Shown in pieces: positions 25,950-33,016 of a stretch of DNA of 33,016 nt. How positions within the stretch are numbered: the first letter of the stretch is position 1; each line of letters opens with the position of its first letter. The position numbers and the translations under genes were made by a program. The DNA comes from Streptomyces caelestis (GTDB taxonomy: Bacteria > Actinomycetota > Actinomycetes > Streptomycetales > Streptomycetaceae): assembly GCF_001279005.1 (NCBI RefSeq), contig NZ_LGCN01000241.1:1-33016 (forward strand), read 5' to 3'. The notes beneath the pieces are model-generated. The model worked only from the letters and a program-made list of their open reading frames with translations. It did no database searches and was not told the DNA's origin.

Positions 25950-27107
25950 ATGATGATCACGCGCAGTCGGCAGGTGGCCCTGGTCCTGACCGTCGTCCTC
26001 GCCGCGGGCGCCGCCTGTCAGGCCCGTGACCACCGGCCGCCGGAACCGGGGCCTTTGGCCCCTTCGGCGACAGGGCCCCGTGGCTTCACTCTGGTCGCCT
26101 CGGGGGACGTGCCGGCCCACGAGGCGATCATCGAACGCGCCCGCTACGACGCGGGCGGCGCCGGGTACGACTTCCGGCCGATGCTCTCCGGTGTCCGCTC
26201 CGTCGTCGACTCCGCCGATGTGGCGTTGTGCCACATGGGAACCGTGTACGGCACGGGCGGCGACCCCACCGGCCACCCCCTCTTCGCCTCCCCGTCCGAG
26301 GTGGCCCGAGGCCTCGCCGCCACCGGCTACGACAGTTGCTCCACCGCCTCCGGCCACTCCCTGGACGACGGCGCCGAGGGCATCCGCCGCACCCTGGACG
26401 CCCTCGACCGGGCCGGTGTGCGCCACGCCGGCTCGGCGCGCACCGAGCGGGAGGCCCGCACGGCGACCGTGCTGCGCGCGGGTCCGGCGCGGGTCGCCCA
26501 CCTCGCCTACACCGATGCCGCCGACGGCCTCCCGCTGCCGCCGGACGAGCCCTGGGCCGTCGGCCTCGCCGACGAGGCGCGGATCGTCGACGACGCGCGG
26601 GCCGCCCGGGAGGCCGGGGCCGATGTCGTCGTGGTCTCGCTGCACTGGGGCACCGAAGGGCAGGAGGCCCCCGACGAACGGCAGATCGCCCTCGCCCGCT
26701 CGCTCACCGCCTCGACCACCGGGGGCCGCCCCGACGTCGACCTGATCCTCGGCACCCACGCCCATGTCCCGCAGGCCTACGAGAAGGTCAACGGCACCTG
26801 GGTGGTCTACGGCCTGGGCGACCAGATCGCCGGTGGGACGGCCGACCACGAGGGCGTCCGGGACCCGCGCGGCGGACAGTCCACCCTGGGCCGCTTCACC
26901 TTCGCCCCGCCGAAGCGTCCCGGCGGACGCTGGGAGGTGGCCCGGGCCGAGTTCGTCCCGCAGTTCTTCGACGTGGACGCCGGCCGGGTCGTCGACCTCA
27001 ACCGGGCGCTCGCCCGGGGCGCCGAGGTGCGGTCCGTGCGCGACCGGATCCGGAACGTGGTGCTGAGCCGGGGCGCCGCGCAGGACGGGCTCGTGATGGG
27101 GGAGTGA
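25950..27107 (+). CDS. CapA-family (poly-gamma-glutamate synthesis-type) metallophosphatase-like secreted protein
   Basis: The 385-residue protein has an N-terminal export signal (VALVLTVVLAAGAACQ). The cysteine could be lipidated, but the lipobox is poor because Gly replaces the usual Leu at -3. The CapA/PgsA metallophosphatase-like domain has ASGDVPAHEAI (first metal-site motif), SGHSLDDGAEGIRRTLDAL, VVVSLHWGTEGQ (HxGxE) and ILGTHAHVPQAYE. The motif usually read NLE is HMG here (LCHMGTVYG), a departure at a likely metal-site position. Family members handle cell-surface poly-gamma-glutamate, but the true substrate in Streptomyces is unknown. Two adjacent ATG codons (25950, 25953) follow GGGGTGAA. 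Confidence 0.88.
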   Translation: MMITRSRQVALVLTVVLAAGAACQARDHRPPEPGPLAPSATGPRGFTLVASGDVPAHEAIIERARYDAGGAGYDFRPMLSGVRSVVDSADVALCHMGTVYGTGGDPTGHPLFASPSEVARGLAATGYDSCSTASGHSLDDGAEGIRRTLDALDRAGVRHAGSARTEREARTATVLRAGPARVAHLAYTDAADGLPLPPDEPWAVGLADEARIVDDARAAREAGADVVVVSLHWGTEGQEAPDERQIALARSLTASTTGGRPDVDLILGTHAHVPQAYEKVNGTWVVYGLGDQIAGGTADHEGVRDPRGGQSTLGRFTFAPPKRPGGRWEVARAEFVPQFFDVDAGRVVDLNRALARGAEVRSVRDRIRNVVLSRGAAQDGLVMGE

Positions 27108-27113
27108 GGACCG

Positions 27114-27587
27114 TCAGCCGAGGTCGACGTGGTCGAGCGCCGTCAGCAGTCCGCCCAGCACCCGCAGACAGGCCGTCACGTCGGCGTCCGTGAGGTCGCC
27201 GCCGACCTCCCGCAGCAGCAGGTGTTCGCGCTCCAGGACGGCGGAGATCGCCGCGGAGCCCTTCGCGGTCGGACGGATGAGCGACGACCGCCGGTGGGCG
27301 GGGTTCGGGACGGCCTCCACCAGGTCCTGCGCCGCGGCGTCGTTCACCATGCGCTGCACGAACTGCCGGCTGATCGCCTGCGCCCTGCCCATCTGCGGCA
27401 CGGTCATCGGCCCGTTGCGGTGCAGCAGGGTCAGCACGGCGCGTACGCCCACGGACAGGCCGTCGGCGGTCAGGCCCTGTTCCACGCTGCGCTGGGCGCG
27501 CCGGTAGAGGGGGCCGACCAGGTCGTACACCTCGGTGAGGCGGCGGCCGAGCTCGTCCGGGGGGAGTGGGGCGTCCATGTCCTTCAT
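27114..27587 (-). CDS. MarR-family transcriptional regulator
   Basis: The 157-residue protein has the MarR winged-helix fold. The recognition helix region reads MTVPQMGRAQAISRQFVQRM, with wing residues in NPAHRRSSLIRPTAKG, and dimerisation helices lie at both ends. It is divergent from the alpha/beta hydrolase gene across two copies of a dyad that covers both start regions, so it most likely represses itself and the hydrolase until a small aromatic or lipophilic ligand binds. ATG 27587 is taken as the start; ATG 27578 is an alternative with GAAGGA placed too close. The long minus frame reaching 28664 is antisense to the hydrolase. Confidence 0.93.
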   Translation of the reverse strand: MKDMDAPLPPDELGRRLTEVYDLVGPLYRRAQRSVEQGLTADGLSVGVRAVLTLLHRNGPMTVPQMGRAQAISRQFVQRMVNDAAAQDLVEAVPNPAHRRSSLIRPTAKGSAAISAVLEREHLLLREVGGDLTDADVTACLRVLGGLLTALDHVDLG

Positions 27588-27597
27588 CCCGCCATCA

Positions 27598-27645
27598 TGA
27601 CACCCTGGTTGCCAAAGCCAAGTCAACATGACACCTTGGTTGTCA
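27598..27645. promoter_or_regulatory. Twin MarR operator sites
   Basis: TGACACCCTGGTTGCCA (27598-27614) and TGACACCTTGGTTGTCA (27629-27645) are two copies of one 17-base dyad, the second nearly perfect. They start 31 bases apart, about three helical turns, placing them on the same face of DNA. The second copy ends on the first base of the hydrolase ATG, and the first lies 11 bases from the marR start. Confidence 0.8.
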
Positions 27646-28469
27646 TGACTGCTCCTTCGGATCTGCGCTTCTTCCCCTCCGCCGACGGCGATCTCGCCTA
27701 CCTCGACACCGGGACCGGCGACCCGGTGGTCCTGCTGCACTCCGGCTTCGCCGACCACCGGGTCTTCGACGCCCAGATCCCGGCCCTGGCCGCCGAGCAC
27801 CGGGTGATCGCACCGGACGTCCGCGGGCACGGCGCCTCGGCCAACGCCACCGGGCCGTTCCGCTGGGCCGACGACCTCGCCGGACTGCTGCGCCACCTGG
27901 ACGCCGGTCCGGCCGTGCTCGTCGGTGTGTCGATGGGTGGCGCCATCGCCACCGACACCGTGCTGGAGTACCCGGAGCTGGTGCGCGCGGTGGTGGTGTG
28001 CGGTGCGGCCACCAGCGACTTCCAGTACACCGACCCCTGGGTCCGCCGGGTACAGGCCGAACAGGCCGCGGCCCTGGGCACGGGCGACGTGGAGGGCTGG
28101 CTCACCGCGTTCCTGCGCCACGTGCCCGGCAAGCACCGCACCGCCGCCGAGGTCGACCCGGACATCCTGGGCCGGCTGCGCGAGATGGTCCTGGGCACCC
28201 TCGCCAAGCACACCCCGGACGAGGAGGACCACCACGTGCCCATGACCGACACCTGGGTCCGGGTCCCGGGGATCGGCGTTCCGGTGCTCGCCGTCAACGG
28301 CGCCCTCGACGCCCCCGACCTGATCGCCGAGGCGGAGCGGCTCGCCGGCGCCGTCCGCGACGGCCGCTCCCTGATCATCGACGGGACCGCGCACTACCCC
28401 AACCTGGAGCGGCCCGAGGAGCTGAACAAGATCCTGCTGGACTTCCTTCGCTCCCTCCGGTCCCGCTGA
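27645..28469 (+). CDS. Alpha/beta hydrolase
   Basis: The 274-residue soluble hydrolase has the classical fold and triad: Ser96 in the nucleophile elbow GVSMGG, Asp222 in NGALDAPD and His250 in GTAHYPN. The oxyanion-side motif is LLHSGFADHRVF (HG replaced by HS), and APDVRGHGAS follows as usual. It resembles 3-oxoadipate enol-lactonase-like or general esterase groups; the substrate is unknown. The ATG lies at the end of the second MarR operator and has no ribosome site, so the mRNA may be leaderless. Control by the divergent MarR protein suggests a detoxification or aromatic-compound role. Confidence 0.92.
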   Translation: MTAPSDLRFFPSADGDLAYLDTGTGDPVVLLHSGFADHRVFDAQIPALAAEHRVIAPDVRGHGASANATGPFRWADDLAGLLRHLDAGPAVLVGVSMGGAIATDTVLEYPELVRAVVVCGAATSDFQYTDPWVRRVQAEQAAALGTGDVEGWLTAFLRHVPGKHRTAAEVDPDILGRLREMVLGTLAKHTPDEEDHHVPMTDTWVRVPGIGVPVLAVNGALDAPDLIAEAERLAGAVRDGRSLIIDGTAHYPNLERPEELNKILLDFLRSLRSR

Positions 28470-28784
28470 CGGCCCGCCGGCTCCGCACGCCGGCAGGGGC
28501 ACCCGAGGCGGACCACCGCCACGGTCGCCGTGCGCTCCGGCAGCAGGTCCCGGCCGATGAACCGGCCGGCCGGCTCGCCGAGCACCGCGGGCCCGGCCGT
28601 GCCGTCGGCGACCGGTTCCCGTGCGGGTGAGGAGGACGGCGCCGATCGCGGTGAGCCGCCCCACACCGAGGGCGCGCTCCGGCCGGGCGCCTCACCTCTT
28701 CGCGATCCGCACACGGCTGACGGGCGATCACGGTGCCGCCGGGGCGCCGCCGACGGAGGAGAGCGCGGACACGTCCGTACGGGA
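28470..28784. other. 315-base gap with no confident gene
   Basis: The stretch separates the hydrolase gene from the convergent universal stress protein gene. A small inverted repeat GCCGGC/GCCGGC (28476-28481 and 28489-28494) right after the hydrolase stop may help end transcription. A minus-strand segment reading VLGEPAGRFIGRDLLPERTA and then TVAVVRLG looks faintly coding, but it has no start or ribosome site and could be a gene remnant. I see nothing else. Confidence 0.4.
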
Positions 28785-29246
28785 CTACGGCACCACCGTG
28801 ACCGGCCACCGGCCGGCCTTCACCAGCCGTACCGCGACCGAGCCGACGAACCGGTGGCCCGCCTGCTCGGAGGCGCCCACCACCACCGCGTCCGCCATGA
28901 GGTCGTCGGCCGCCCTCACCAGTCCGTTGTAGGGGTCGCCGCGGAAGGTGTGGAACTCCCAGCGGATGTCGAAGATGCCCTTGATCCGCTCCATCGCGTC
29001 CCTGACCTGCGCCACCAGGTCCTCGGCCATCTCCTCGGCCGTGTCGGCCACCGGCGCGCCGAGCGCGGCTGCCGCGGCCTGCACCGGCTGCACGTACACG
29101 AGGGCGAGCAGCGCGCCCTGGCGGCGGGCCAGCCCGGCGGCGTACGCCGCCGCGCGCAGGGAGGAGTCGGAGCCGTCCACGCCGGCCACGATCACCTTCG
29201 GGCCGTCCGTGCCCCGTTCGAACCGATGGGACCGCTGTTCCGTCAC
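28785..29246 (-). CDS. Universal stress protein (UspA family)
   Basis: The 153-residue single-domain protein has the Usp fold, beginning KVIVAGVDGSDSSLRAAAYA with the conserved Asp and Ser. It ends with DAVVVGASEQAGHRFVGSVA and VRLVKAGRWPVTVVP, in which the G-x2-G-x9-G-S/T-type nucleotide loop is recognisable though not canonical (GASEQAGHRFVGS). ATP-binding members act in stress or dormancy responses; binding here is uncertain. GTG at 29246 precedes the domain directly but has a weak ribosome site. The frame is open to 29375 without better start support. Confidence 0.9.
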   Translation of the reverse strand: MTEQRSHRFERGTDGPKVIVAGVDGSDSSLRAAAYAAGLARRQGALLALVYVQPVQAAAAALGAPVADTAEEMAEDLVAQVRDAMERIKGIFDIRWEFHTFRGDPYNGLVRAADDLMADAVVVGASEQAGHRFVGSVAVRLVKAGRWPVTVVP

Positions 29247-29392
29247 GGCAGCGAGGCTATCGGAGTCCGGCGCCCCGGCCCCCGGCGCGTCCCTCGAGGT
29301 CCGTCGCCCGCACTGCGCCGGCCGGGTGAAATCGTGCCGCCACACCGGTGTCGCCGAGGTGCGCCGGGTCTCCACGGGGCGACTGATGAGTC

Positions 29393-30232
29393 ATGCAGAA
29401 GGATCATTTGCCGACCCGGCGCCGGGCGCTGCTCGCCGGCGCCGTCTCCCTGGGCGCCGCCGGTGTGGCCGCGGCGTTCGTGCCGGGCACCGGGGAGAGG
29501 ACCGCGCCCGCACCACCGCCGGCCGCCGGCGCCCGGCCGGCCCGCCGCCCGCTCAGGCCCTCCGAGTACCGTCTGAGGCCCCTGACCGGCTACGGCCCGC
29601 CGCGCACCCCGCACGGCAGGACGCCGGTGCGGCGCGAACCGCTGCTGCGCGTGCCCGAACACGGCCGCACCATGGTGCTGAGCTTCGACGACGGACCCGA
29701 CCCCCGCTACACCCCGCACATCCTCGACACCCTGGCCCGGTACGAGGTGCGGGCGATGTTCTTCGTGTGCGGGGAGATGGCGGCCGGCCACCGGGACCTG
29801 GTGGCCAGGATGGCCGACGAGGGGCACGTGGTCGGCAACCACACCTGGACCCACCCCCTGCTCACCCGGCTGCGGCGGGCCCGGATCCGCTCCGAGATGG
29901 AACGCACCAGCGACATCGTCGAGAAGATCTGCGGCGAGCGTCCCGCGTGGTTCCGCGCGCCCTACGGCGCCTGGAACCACGCCGTCTTCCGGCTCGGCGC
30001 CGAACTGGGCATGGAATCGCTGGCCTGGACGGTGGACACCCTCGACTGGACCGAGCCCGGCACCCGCACCATCGTCGAGCGGGTGGCGGACGGCGCCGCC
30101 CCCGGCGTCGTGGTGCTCTCGCACGACGCCGGGGGCGACCGCTCGCAGACCGTACGGGCCCTGCGCACCTATCTGCCCGGCCTGCTGGACTCCGGGTACC
30201 ACCTCACCGTGCCCCGCCGGCAGTACGTCTGA
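29393..30232 (+). CDS. Exported polysaccharide deacetylase (NodB domain)
   Basis: The 279-residue protein has a twin-arginine-type signal (TRRRALLAGAVSLGAAGVAA, residues 8-27) and a Pro/Arg-rich linker, then a NodB carbohydrate esterase 4 domain from about 90. Catalytic and metal motifs are complete: SFDDGPD (Asp99 and Asp100), NHTWTHP (His150 and His154), RAPYG and LSHDAGG. It should remove acetyl groups from a cell-wall or extracellular polymer such as peptidoglycan or chitin oligomers. ATG at 29393; the ribosome site is weak (GGGG, 15 bases upstream). It converges on the sortase gene 31 bases away. Confidence 0.93.
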   Translation: MQKDHLPTRRRALLAGAVSLGAAGVAAAFVPGTGERTAPAPPPAAGARPARRPLRPSEYRLRPLTGYGPPRTPHGRTPVRREPLLRVPEHGRTMVLSFDDGPDPRYTPHILDTLARYEVRAMFFVCGEMAAGHRDLVARMADEGHVVGNHTWTHPLLTRLRRARIRSEMERTSDIVEKICGERPAWFRAPYGAWNHAVFRLGAELGMESLAWTVDTLDWTEPGTRTIVERVADGAAPGVVVLSHDAGGDRSQTVRALRTYLPGLLDSGYHLTVPRRQYV

Positions 30233-30263
30233 GCCGGTCCCGCCCGCCCGGCCGCGGAACCGC

Positions 30264-30932
30264 TCAGCGGGCCCCGGCCAGGCGGGCGAAGACGACCACG
30301 TTCCCGTCGTAGCCGCTCTGCGGGGAGAAACCGCCGCCGCAGGTGATGACCCTCAGTTCCGCGGTCCCCTTGGAGGCGTAGACCCGGTCGCCGGGGAAGT
30401 CGTTCTTCGCGAAGACCTCGACGCCGTAGATCTCGAACACGACGGTCCTGCCGTCCTTGCGGGTGACCTCGACGCGGTTTCCCTTCTGCAGCGCCCCGAG
30501 CCCGTAGAACACGGCCGGTCCCTGCGCGTTGTCGACATGGCCGACGACGACCGCCGTGCCCTTCTCGCCCGGTGAGACGGCGCCGGTGAACCAGCCCGCC
30601 AGATTGGGGTCCTGGGGCGGCGGCGCGTCCACCCAGCCCTCCGCGTCCAGGCCCACCGGGACGACGGGCGCGTCCACCTGGATCGCCGGGATCACGACCC
30701 GGTCCGGGACCGCGTACGGCAGCGGTCGCACCGCGTCGGCCGTGATGCCGCCGGGCGTCCGGCTGCCGGCGGCGGCCGCGGCGGCCGGCTGCGGCGGGCC
30801 CTCGTCGAACTCCCCCGAGCCGTTCCGGATGAGCGCGAGGCCGGTGAGCAGGACCAGCGCTATCACTCCCCACGGGGCACGCCTTTTCCGCCGTGCCTCC
30901 CATTCTGCTTCGGCCGGCTCGAAAGCAGACAT
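30264..30932 (-). CDS. Class F sortase
   Basis: The 222-residue membrane-anchored transpeptidase has an N-terminal cytoplasmic charged patch, one transmembrane helix at about 21-35, a Pro/Ala linker and a sortase beta-barrel from about 75. The catalytic triad is visible: His132 in VVVGHVDN, Cys198 in VITCGG (TLTC-like box) and Arg217 in VVVFARLAG. The wording VDAPVVPVGLDAEGWVDAPP and DPNLAGWFTGAVSPGEKGTA is typical of actinobacterial class F sortases, whose substrates are poorly known. ATG at 30932 follows GAGGGGAAGG. It is divergent from a small secreted, C-terminally anchored protein gene that could be a partner. Confidence 0.92.
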   Translation of the reverse strand: MSAFEPAEAEWEARRKRRAPWGVIALVLLTGLALIRNGSGEFDEGPPQPAAAAAAGSRTPGGITADAVRPLPYAVPDRVVIPAIQVDAPVVPVGLDAEGWVDAPPPQDPNLAGWFTGAVSPGEKGTAVVVGHVDNAQGPAVFYGLGALQKGNRVEVTRKDGRTVVFEIYGVEVFAKNDFPGDRVYASKGTAELRVITCGGGFSPQSGYDGNVVVFARLAGAR

Positions 30933-31266
30933 TCGCCTTCCCCTCTCGACACGGCCGTCGCCGTACCACTCGCGCATGACGAAAACGCTAAATGCCGCAC
31001 GCGCGACCGGCGACGGGTCGGCGGCGAACGGGTGGCTCCGGCGCGACCGGGTGCGCCATCCGGGGCAGTACCGGACGAAGATTTTCTGACGGTCCGTGAC
31101 CTGCGGTGATATCCCCTCTCGGGGTTTTCCGCACGGGGTTCGCCTCACCGGTACGGACCATTCCCGAAATGCGGCCGTGCGCAGGGCAACTGAGGGTCTT
31201 TCCGGGAGGCGTTTTCTCGCCGATCGACCGGGAACGGGACCCGGGGCGCCTTCCGCGGAGGATCAC
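30933..31266. promoter_or_regulatory. Divergent intergenic region between sortase and secreted-protein genes
   Basis: The 334-base region is less GC-rich around 30975-31000 and 31075-31130 and again near 31195-31225, where promoters are likely for each direction. A small stem CCCC/GGGG surrounds 31116-31127. I could not pick a defensible -35/-10 pair or a known sigma consensus, and no small gene with coding bias was seen. Confidence 0.45.
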
Positions 31267-31764
31267 ATGCGCAATTCACGTGCCCTGGCGGCCGCCGGCG
31301 CCGCGGTCGCCGTCCTCGGGGTCGCCGCACCGGCGGCCGTCGCGGACGGCGGCCGGGTGCCCAACCCGTCCAACATCGTCGCCCTGCCCGGCGTCATCGC
31401 CCGTGGCGGCCAGCTGACCATCACGGTCGACGGCTGTCCCCACGGCGGCACGGCGACCTCCAACGCCTTCCCCCGGACGAATCTGACGCCCATCAGCGGC
31501 GCCAACGACACCTCGAGGGGCACCGCCACCGTCGACGAGGACGCCCGTCCCGGTCCCTACGACATCACGGTCCACTGCTCCGGCCGGAGCCTGACCCGGC
31601 CGGCCGCCTTCACCGTCATCGGCGGTGTCCGCGGCGGTATCGGCGGCAGCAGCACCAGCGGGGCGACCCCGACCGACATGGCCATCGGCGGGGCCCTGGT
31701 GACCGCCGCGGTCGTCGGCAGCGGTGTCTTCTGGACGCGCCGCCGCGCCGAGAAGCGGATCTGA
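31267..31764 (+). CDS. Secreted small protein with C-terminal membrane anchor
   Basis: The 165-residue product has a signal peptide (residues 1-26, ending AVADGG) and a predicted beta-rich extracellular domain of about 105 residues with two cysteines (VDGCPHGG, VHCSGRS) that may form a disulfide. A Gly/Ser-rich linker is followed by a C-terminal transmembrane helix and basic tail FWTRRRAEKRI. This layout is like sortase substrates, but no LPxTG or LAxTG motif precedes the helix; the sequence there is TSGATPTDMAIGG. The function is unknown. ATG at 31267 has GGAGG close upstream. It is divergent from the class F sortase gene. Confidence 0.87.
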   Translation: MRNSRALAAAGAAVAVLGVAAPAAVADGGRVPNPSNIVALPGVIARGGQLTITVDGCPHGGTATSNAFPRTNLTPISGANDTSRGTATVDEDARPGPYDITVHCSGRSLTRPAAFTVIGGVRGGIGGSSTSGATPTDMAIGGALVTAAVVGSGVFWTRRRAEKRI

Positions 31765-31813
31765 ACCGCTGTTTCCCCCGGACCGCCGTTTCGCAGGAGT
31801 TCGCACGCCGCTC

Positions 31814-31839
31814 GCCCCGGATCCCGCGGGATCCGGGGC
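31814..31839. terminator. Perfect 26-base palindrome between convergent genes
   Basis: Thirteen-base arms (31814-31826 and 31827-31839) are exact complements, core CCCGCGGG. The element lies between the stops of the secreted protein gene (31764) and the DUF4239 gene (31865), where a shared bidirectional terminator is expected. No T-run follows on either strand. Confidence 0.6.
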
Positions 31840-31864
31840 CACGCTCCGCTCCCCGCGGGCGGTG

Positions 31865-32629
31865 TCAGCCCCCGACGTGCGGGAAGAGCCGCAGGAACGG
31901 GTCGGCCGACGCGGCGAGGCCCCGGCTGTAGGGGGCGTCGAAGTCCCAGATGAGGAAGAGCAGGAAGGCGATCAGCGCCGAGAACAGCCCGGCGAGGACC
32001 ATCTCCCGGGCGGTGCGCCGGATCTGCAGCGCGAAGATCATCCCGATGGTGACGACGGCGCCGGAGATCAGCCCGAACCACACCACGCCCGGCATGGTCT
32101 CCCCGGTCGACTCGGCCCGTGCGCTGCGCGCCTGGTCGGCGGCGGCCACCTGGTCCACGAGCGGCTGGTATGCCTGCGCCTCGAAGTCCGTCCGCGGCTG
32201 GTAGTCGGTGACGTCCCGGCGGACGCGGTCGAGGAGTTCGGCACCGCGTCCGGTGACCTGTCCGTCGTCGGCCATGGTCCGCCACTCGGTGGTGACGACG
32301 TGTCCGACATAGGCGTTGACATCGTCCCGGATGCGGTCACGCACCTCGGTGGGGTAGACCCGGACCCGCTCCGAGATCTCGTGCAGCGCCACCGCCTCCG
32401 CCCGGACGTGCTCCTGGGCGGCGCTGCGTCCCTCCCAGACGCCGGCGATGGCGAGACCCAGGACGATGGCGTACACCACACCGATCCACATCGTCATGTA
32501 CTCGATGACGTCCGGGGTCTCGCTGGGATCCTCGTCGTCGGCCGCCCTGCGGTGCCGTACGAGGGTGATGACCACCACGACGACGCAGGCGGCGAGCATC
32601 GCGAGGGTGAGAACAAGCCATTCCGGCAA
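31865..32629 (-). CDS. DUF4239-family membrane protein
   Basis: The 254-residue protein has four hydrophobic helices: one N-terminal (LVLTLAMLAACVVVVVITLV), one at about 45-65 (MTMWIGVVYAIVLGLAIAGV), and two near the C-terminus (VWFGLISGAVVTIGMIFAL and VLAGLFSALIAFLLFLIW). A charged central domain lies between them. The pattern of VWEGRSAAQEHVRAEAVAL and the C-terminal DFDAPYSRGL is characteristic of DUF4239, whose function is unknown. Translation starts at a TTG (32627-32629) with GGAGG about seven bases upstream; a nearby ATG is out of frame. It follows the proline-rich gene after 36 bases, likely co-transcribed. Confidence 0.88.
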   Translation of the reverse strand: MPEWLVLTLAMLAACVVVVVITLVRHRRAADDEDPSETPDVIEYMTMWIGVVYAIVLGLAIAGVWEGRSAAQEHVRAEAVALHEISERVRVYPTEVRDRIRDDVNAYVGHVVTTEWRTMADDGQVTGRGAELLDRVRRDVTDYQPRTDFEAQAYQPLVDQVAAADQARSARAESTGETMPGVVWFGLISGAVVTIGMIFALQIRRTAREMVLAGLFSALIAFLLFLIWDFDAPYSRGLAASADPFLRLFPHVGG

Positions 32630-32665
32630 GAGGTGCCTCCAGGAAGGGTCGGGGCGGTCCGGGCC

Positions 32666-33016
32666 TCAGCGCGGACGCAGCGCGGCGACGGCGACGACGG
32701 CGGGCGTCGTGATGAGCAGGACGAAGGTGAGCGGCGACGTGGCGCCGCGGGAGGGCCGCCGGGCCGGGGCCGCGCGGTGGCGCGGGTAGTGCACGGGCGC
32801 CGCGGACGGCCGCGGCTTCGGTGTGACCGACGGCGTCGGGGCCGGTGAGGGCGGTGGCGAGGGGCGCGGGCGCGGCGGCGGGGTGGGAGCCGGCGTCGGA
32901 CGGACGACGGGCGGTGCCGGACGGGCGGCCGGCGGGGGCGGCTCGGCCGGCGGGGCCGGACGGGGCGTCGGCGACGGTGGCGGCGGCGGTGCGGTCGGCG
33001 TGGGCTCGGGTGGGGG
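32666..33016 (-). CDS. Proline-rich membrane-anchored protein, C-terminal part (cut by window edge)
   Basis: An open minus-strand frame enters at the window edge and ends at a TGA (32666-32668), giving the last 116 residues. About 75 residues are Pro/Ala/Thr/Arg repeats (PPPPPSPTP, PAPTPPPRPRPSPPPSPAPT). A basic stretch HYPRHRAAPARRPSR follows, then one hydrophobic helix (PLTFVLLITTPAVVAVAAL) and a basic end RPR. This is the tail of an extracytoplasmic wall-spanning protein held by a C-terminal helix. The N-terminal domain and so the function are outside the window. Confidence 0.8.
   Translation of the reverse strand, partial: PPPEPTPTAPPPPPSPTPRPAPPAEPPPPAARPAPPVVRPTPAPTPPPRPRPSPPPSPAPTPSVTPKPRPSAAPVHYPRHRAAPARRPSRGATSPLTFVLLITTPAVVAVAALRPR

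Noticed and set aside
27588..28664. Long N-terminal extension of the marR frame
   Set aside because: It runs antisense through the whole alpha/beta hydrolase gene and through both operator copies.
32337..32621. ATG-started 94-residue minus frame inside the DUF4239 gene
   Set aside because: It is out of frame with the membrane protein. The TTG at 32629 with GGAGG explains translation of the real gene.

Overview
The window is high-GC actinobacterial chromosome, almost certainly Streptomyces. Third codon positions are nearly always G or C, GTG and occasional TTG starts are frequent, and the gene families are typical of that genus: a twin GlgA/GlgC pair, a PAS/GAF/SpoIIE phosphatase with its own ATPase domain, a class F sortase, an Rpf-like/LysM/M23 cell-wall hydrolase and a zinc anti-sigma factor. 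No rRNA, tRNA, CRISPR array, transposase, integrase or phage gene was seen, so this reads as chromosome rather than an island.

Layout. 1-3.2 kb: 6-phosphogluconate dehydrogenase (gnd, minus) with a near-perfect terminator hairpin, divergent from a secreted peptidoglycan hydrolase. 3.2-7.7 kb: an EamA-type transporter (minus), a FhuF-type [2Fe-2S] protein, then glgA and glgC (plus). 7.7-8.65 kb: gene-poor, with a frameshifted relic of a secreted protein and a run of TTGAC elements. 8.65-11.7 kb: a wax ester synthase/DGAT-family acyltransferase and an unusual SDR protein with an N-terminal zinc ribbon. 11.7-14.6 kb: small accessory genes, namely an HD-fold protein that has lost its HD residues, a 57-residue peptide gene, a glyoxalase-fold protein, and a MerR regulator divergent from a small stress-responsive monooxygenase-like protein.

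15.1-19.9 kb is the most coherent metabolic unit. A FadR-type GntR regulator faces four translationally coupled genes: L-fuconate dehydratase, an SDR, an aldo/keto reductase and an amidohydrolase. Together they form a non-phosphorylative L-fucose pathway (fucose to fuconolactone to fuconate to 2-keto-3-deoxyfuconate to diketo acid), with a palindromic operator in the divergent promoter. The final hydrolase and a sugar transporter are not in the window.

19.9-25.7 kb: a lipase-maturation-factor membrane protein (convergent, overlapping), the PAS/GAF/SpoIIE/HATPase signalling protein, and a minus-strand set of ECF sigma factor, unknown protein and zinc anti-sigma factor. 25.9-33 kb: a CapA-family protein, a MarR/alpha-beta hydrolase divergent pair with two operator copies, a universal stress protein, a Tat-exported polysaccharide deacetylase, a class F sortase divergent from a secreted C-terminally anchored protein, a DUF4239 membrane protein, and the C-terminal end of a proline-rich membrane protein cut by the window edge.

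The best candidates for something undescribed are the 57-residue peptide gene at 12621-12794 with its odd neighbours, the SDR protein lacking the catalytic tyrosine, and the sigma/unknown/anti-sigma arrangement. All functional calls come from reading motifs; no database search was possible.
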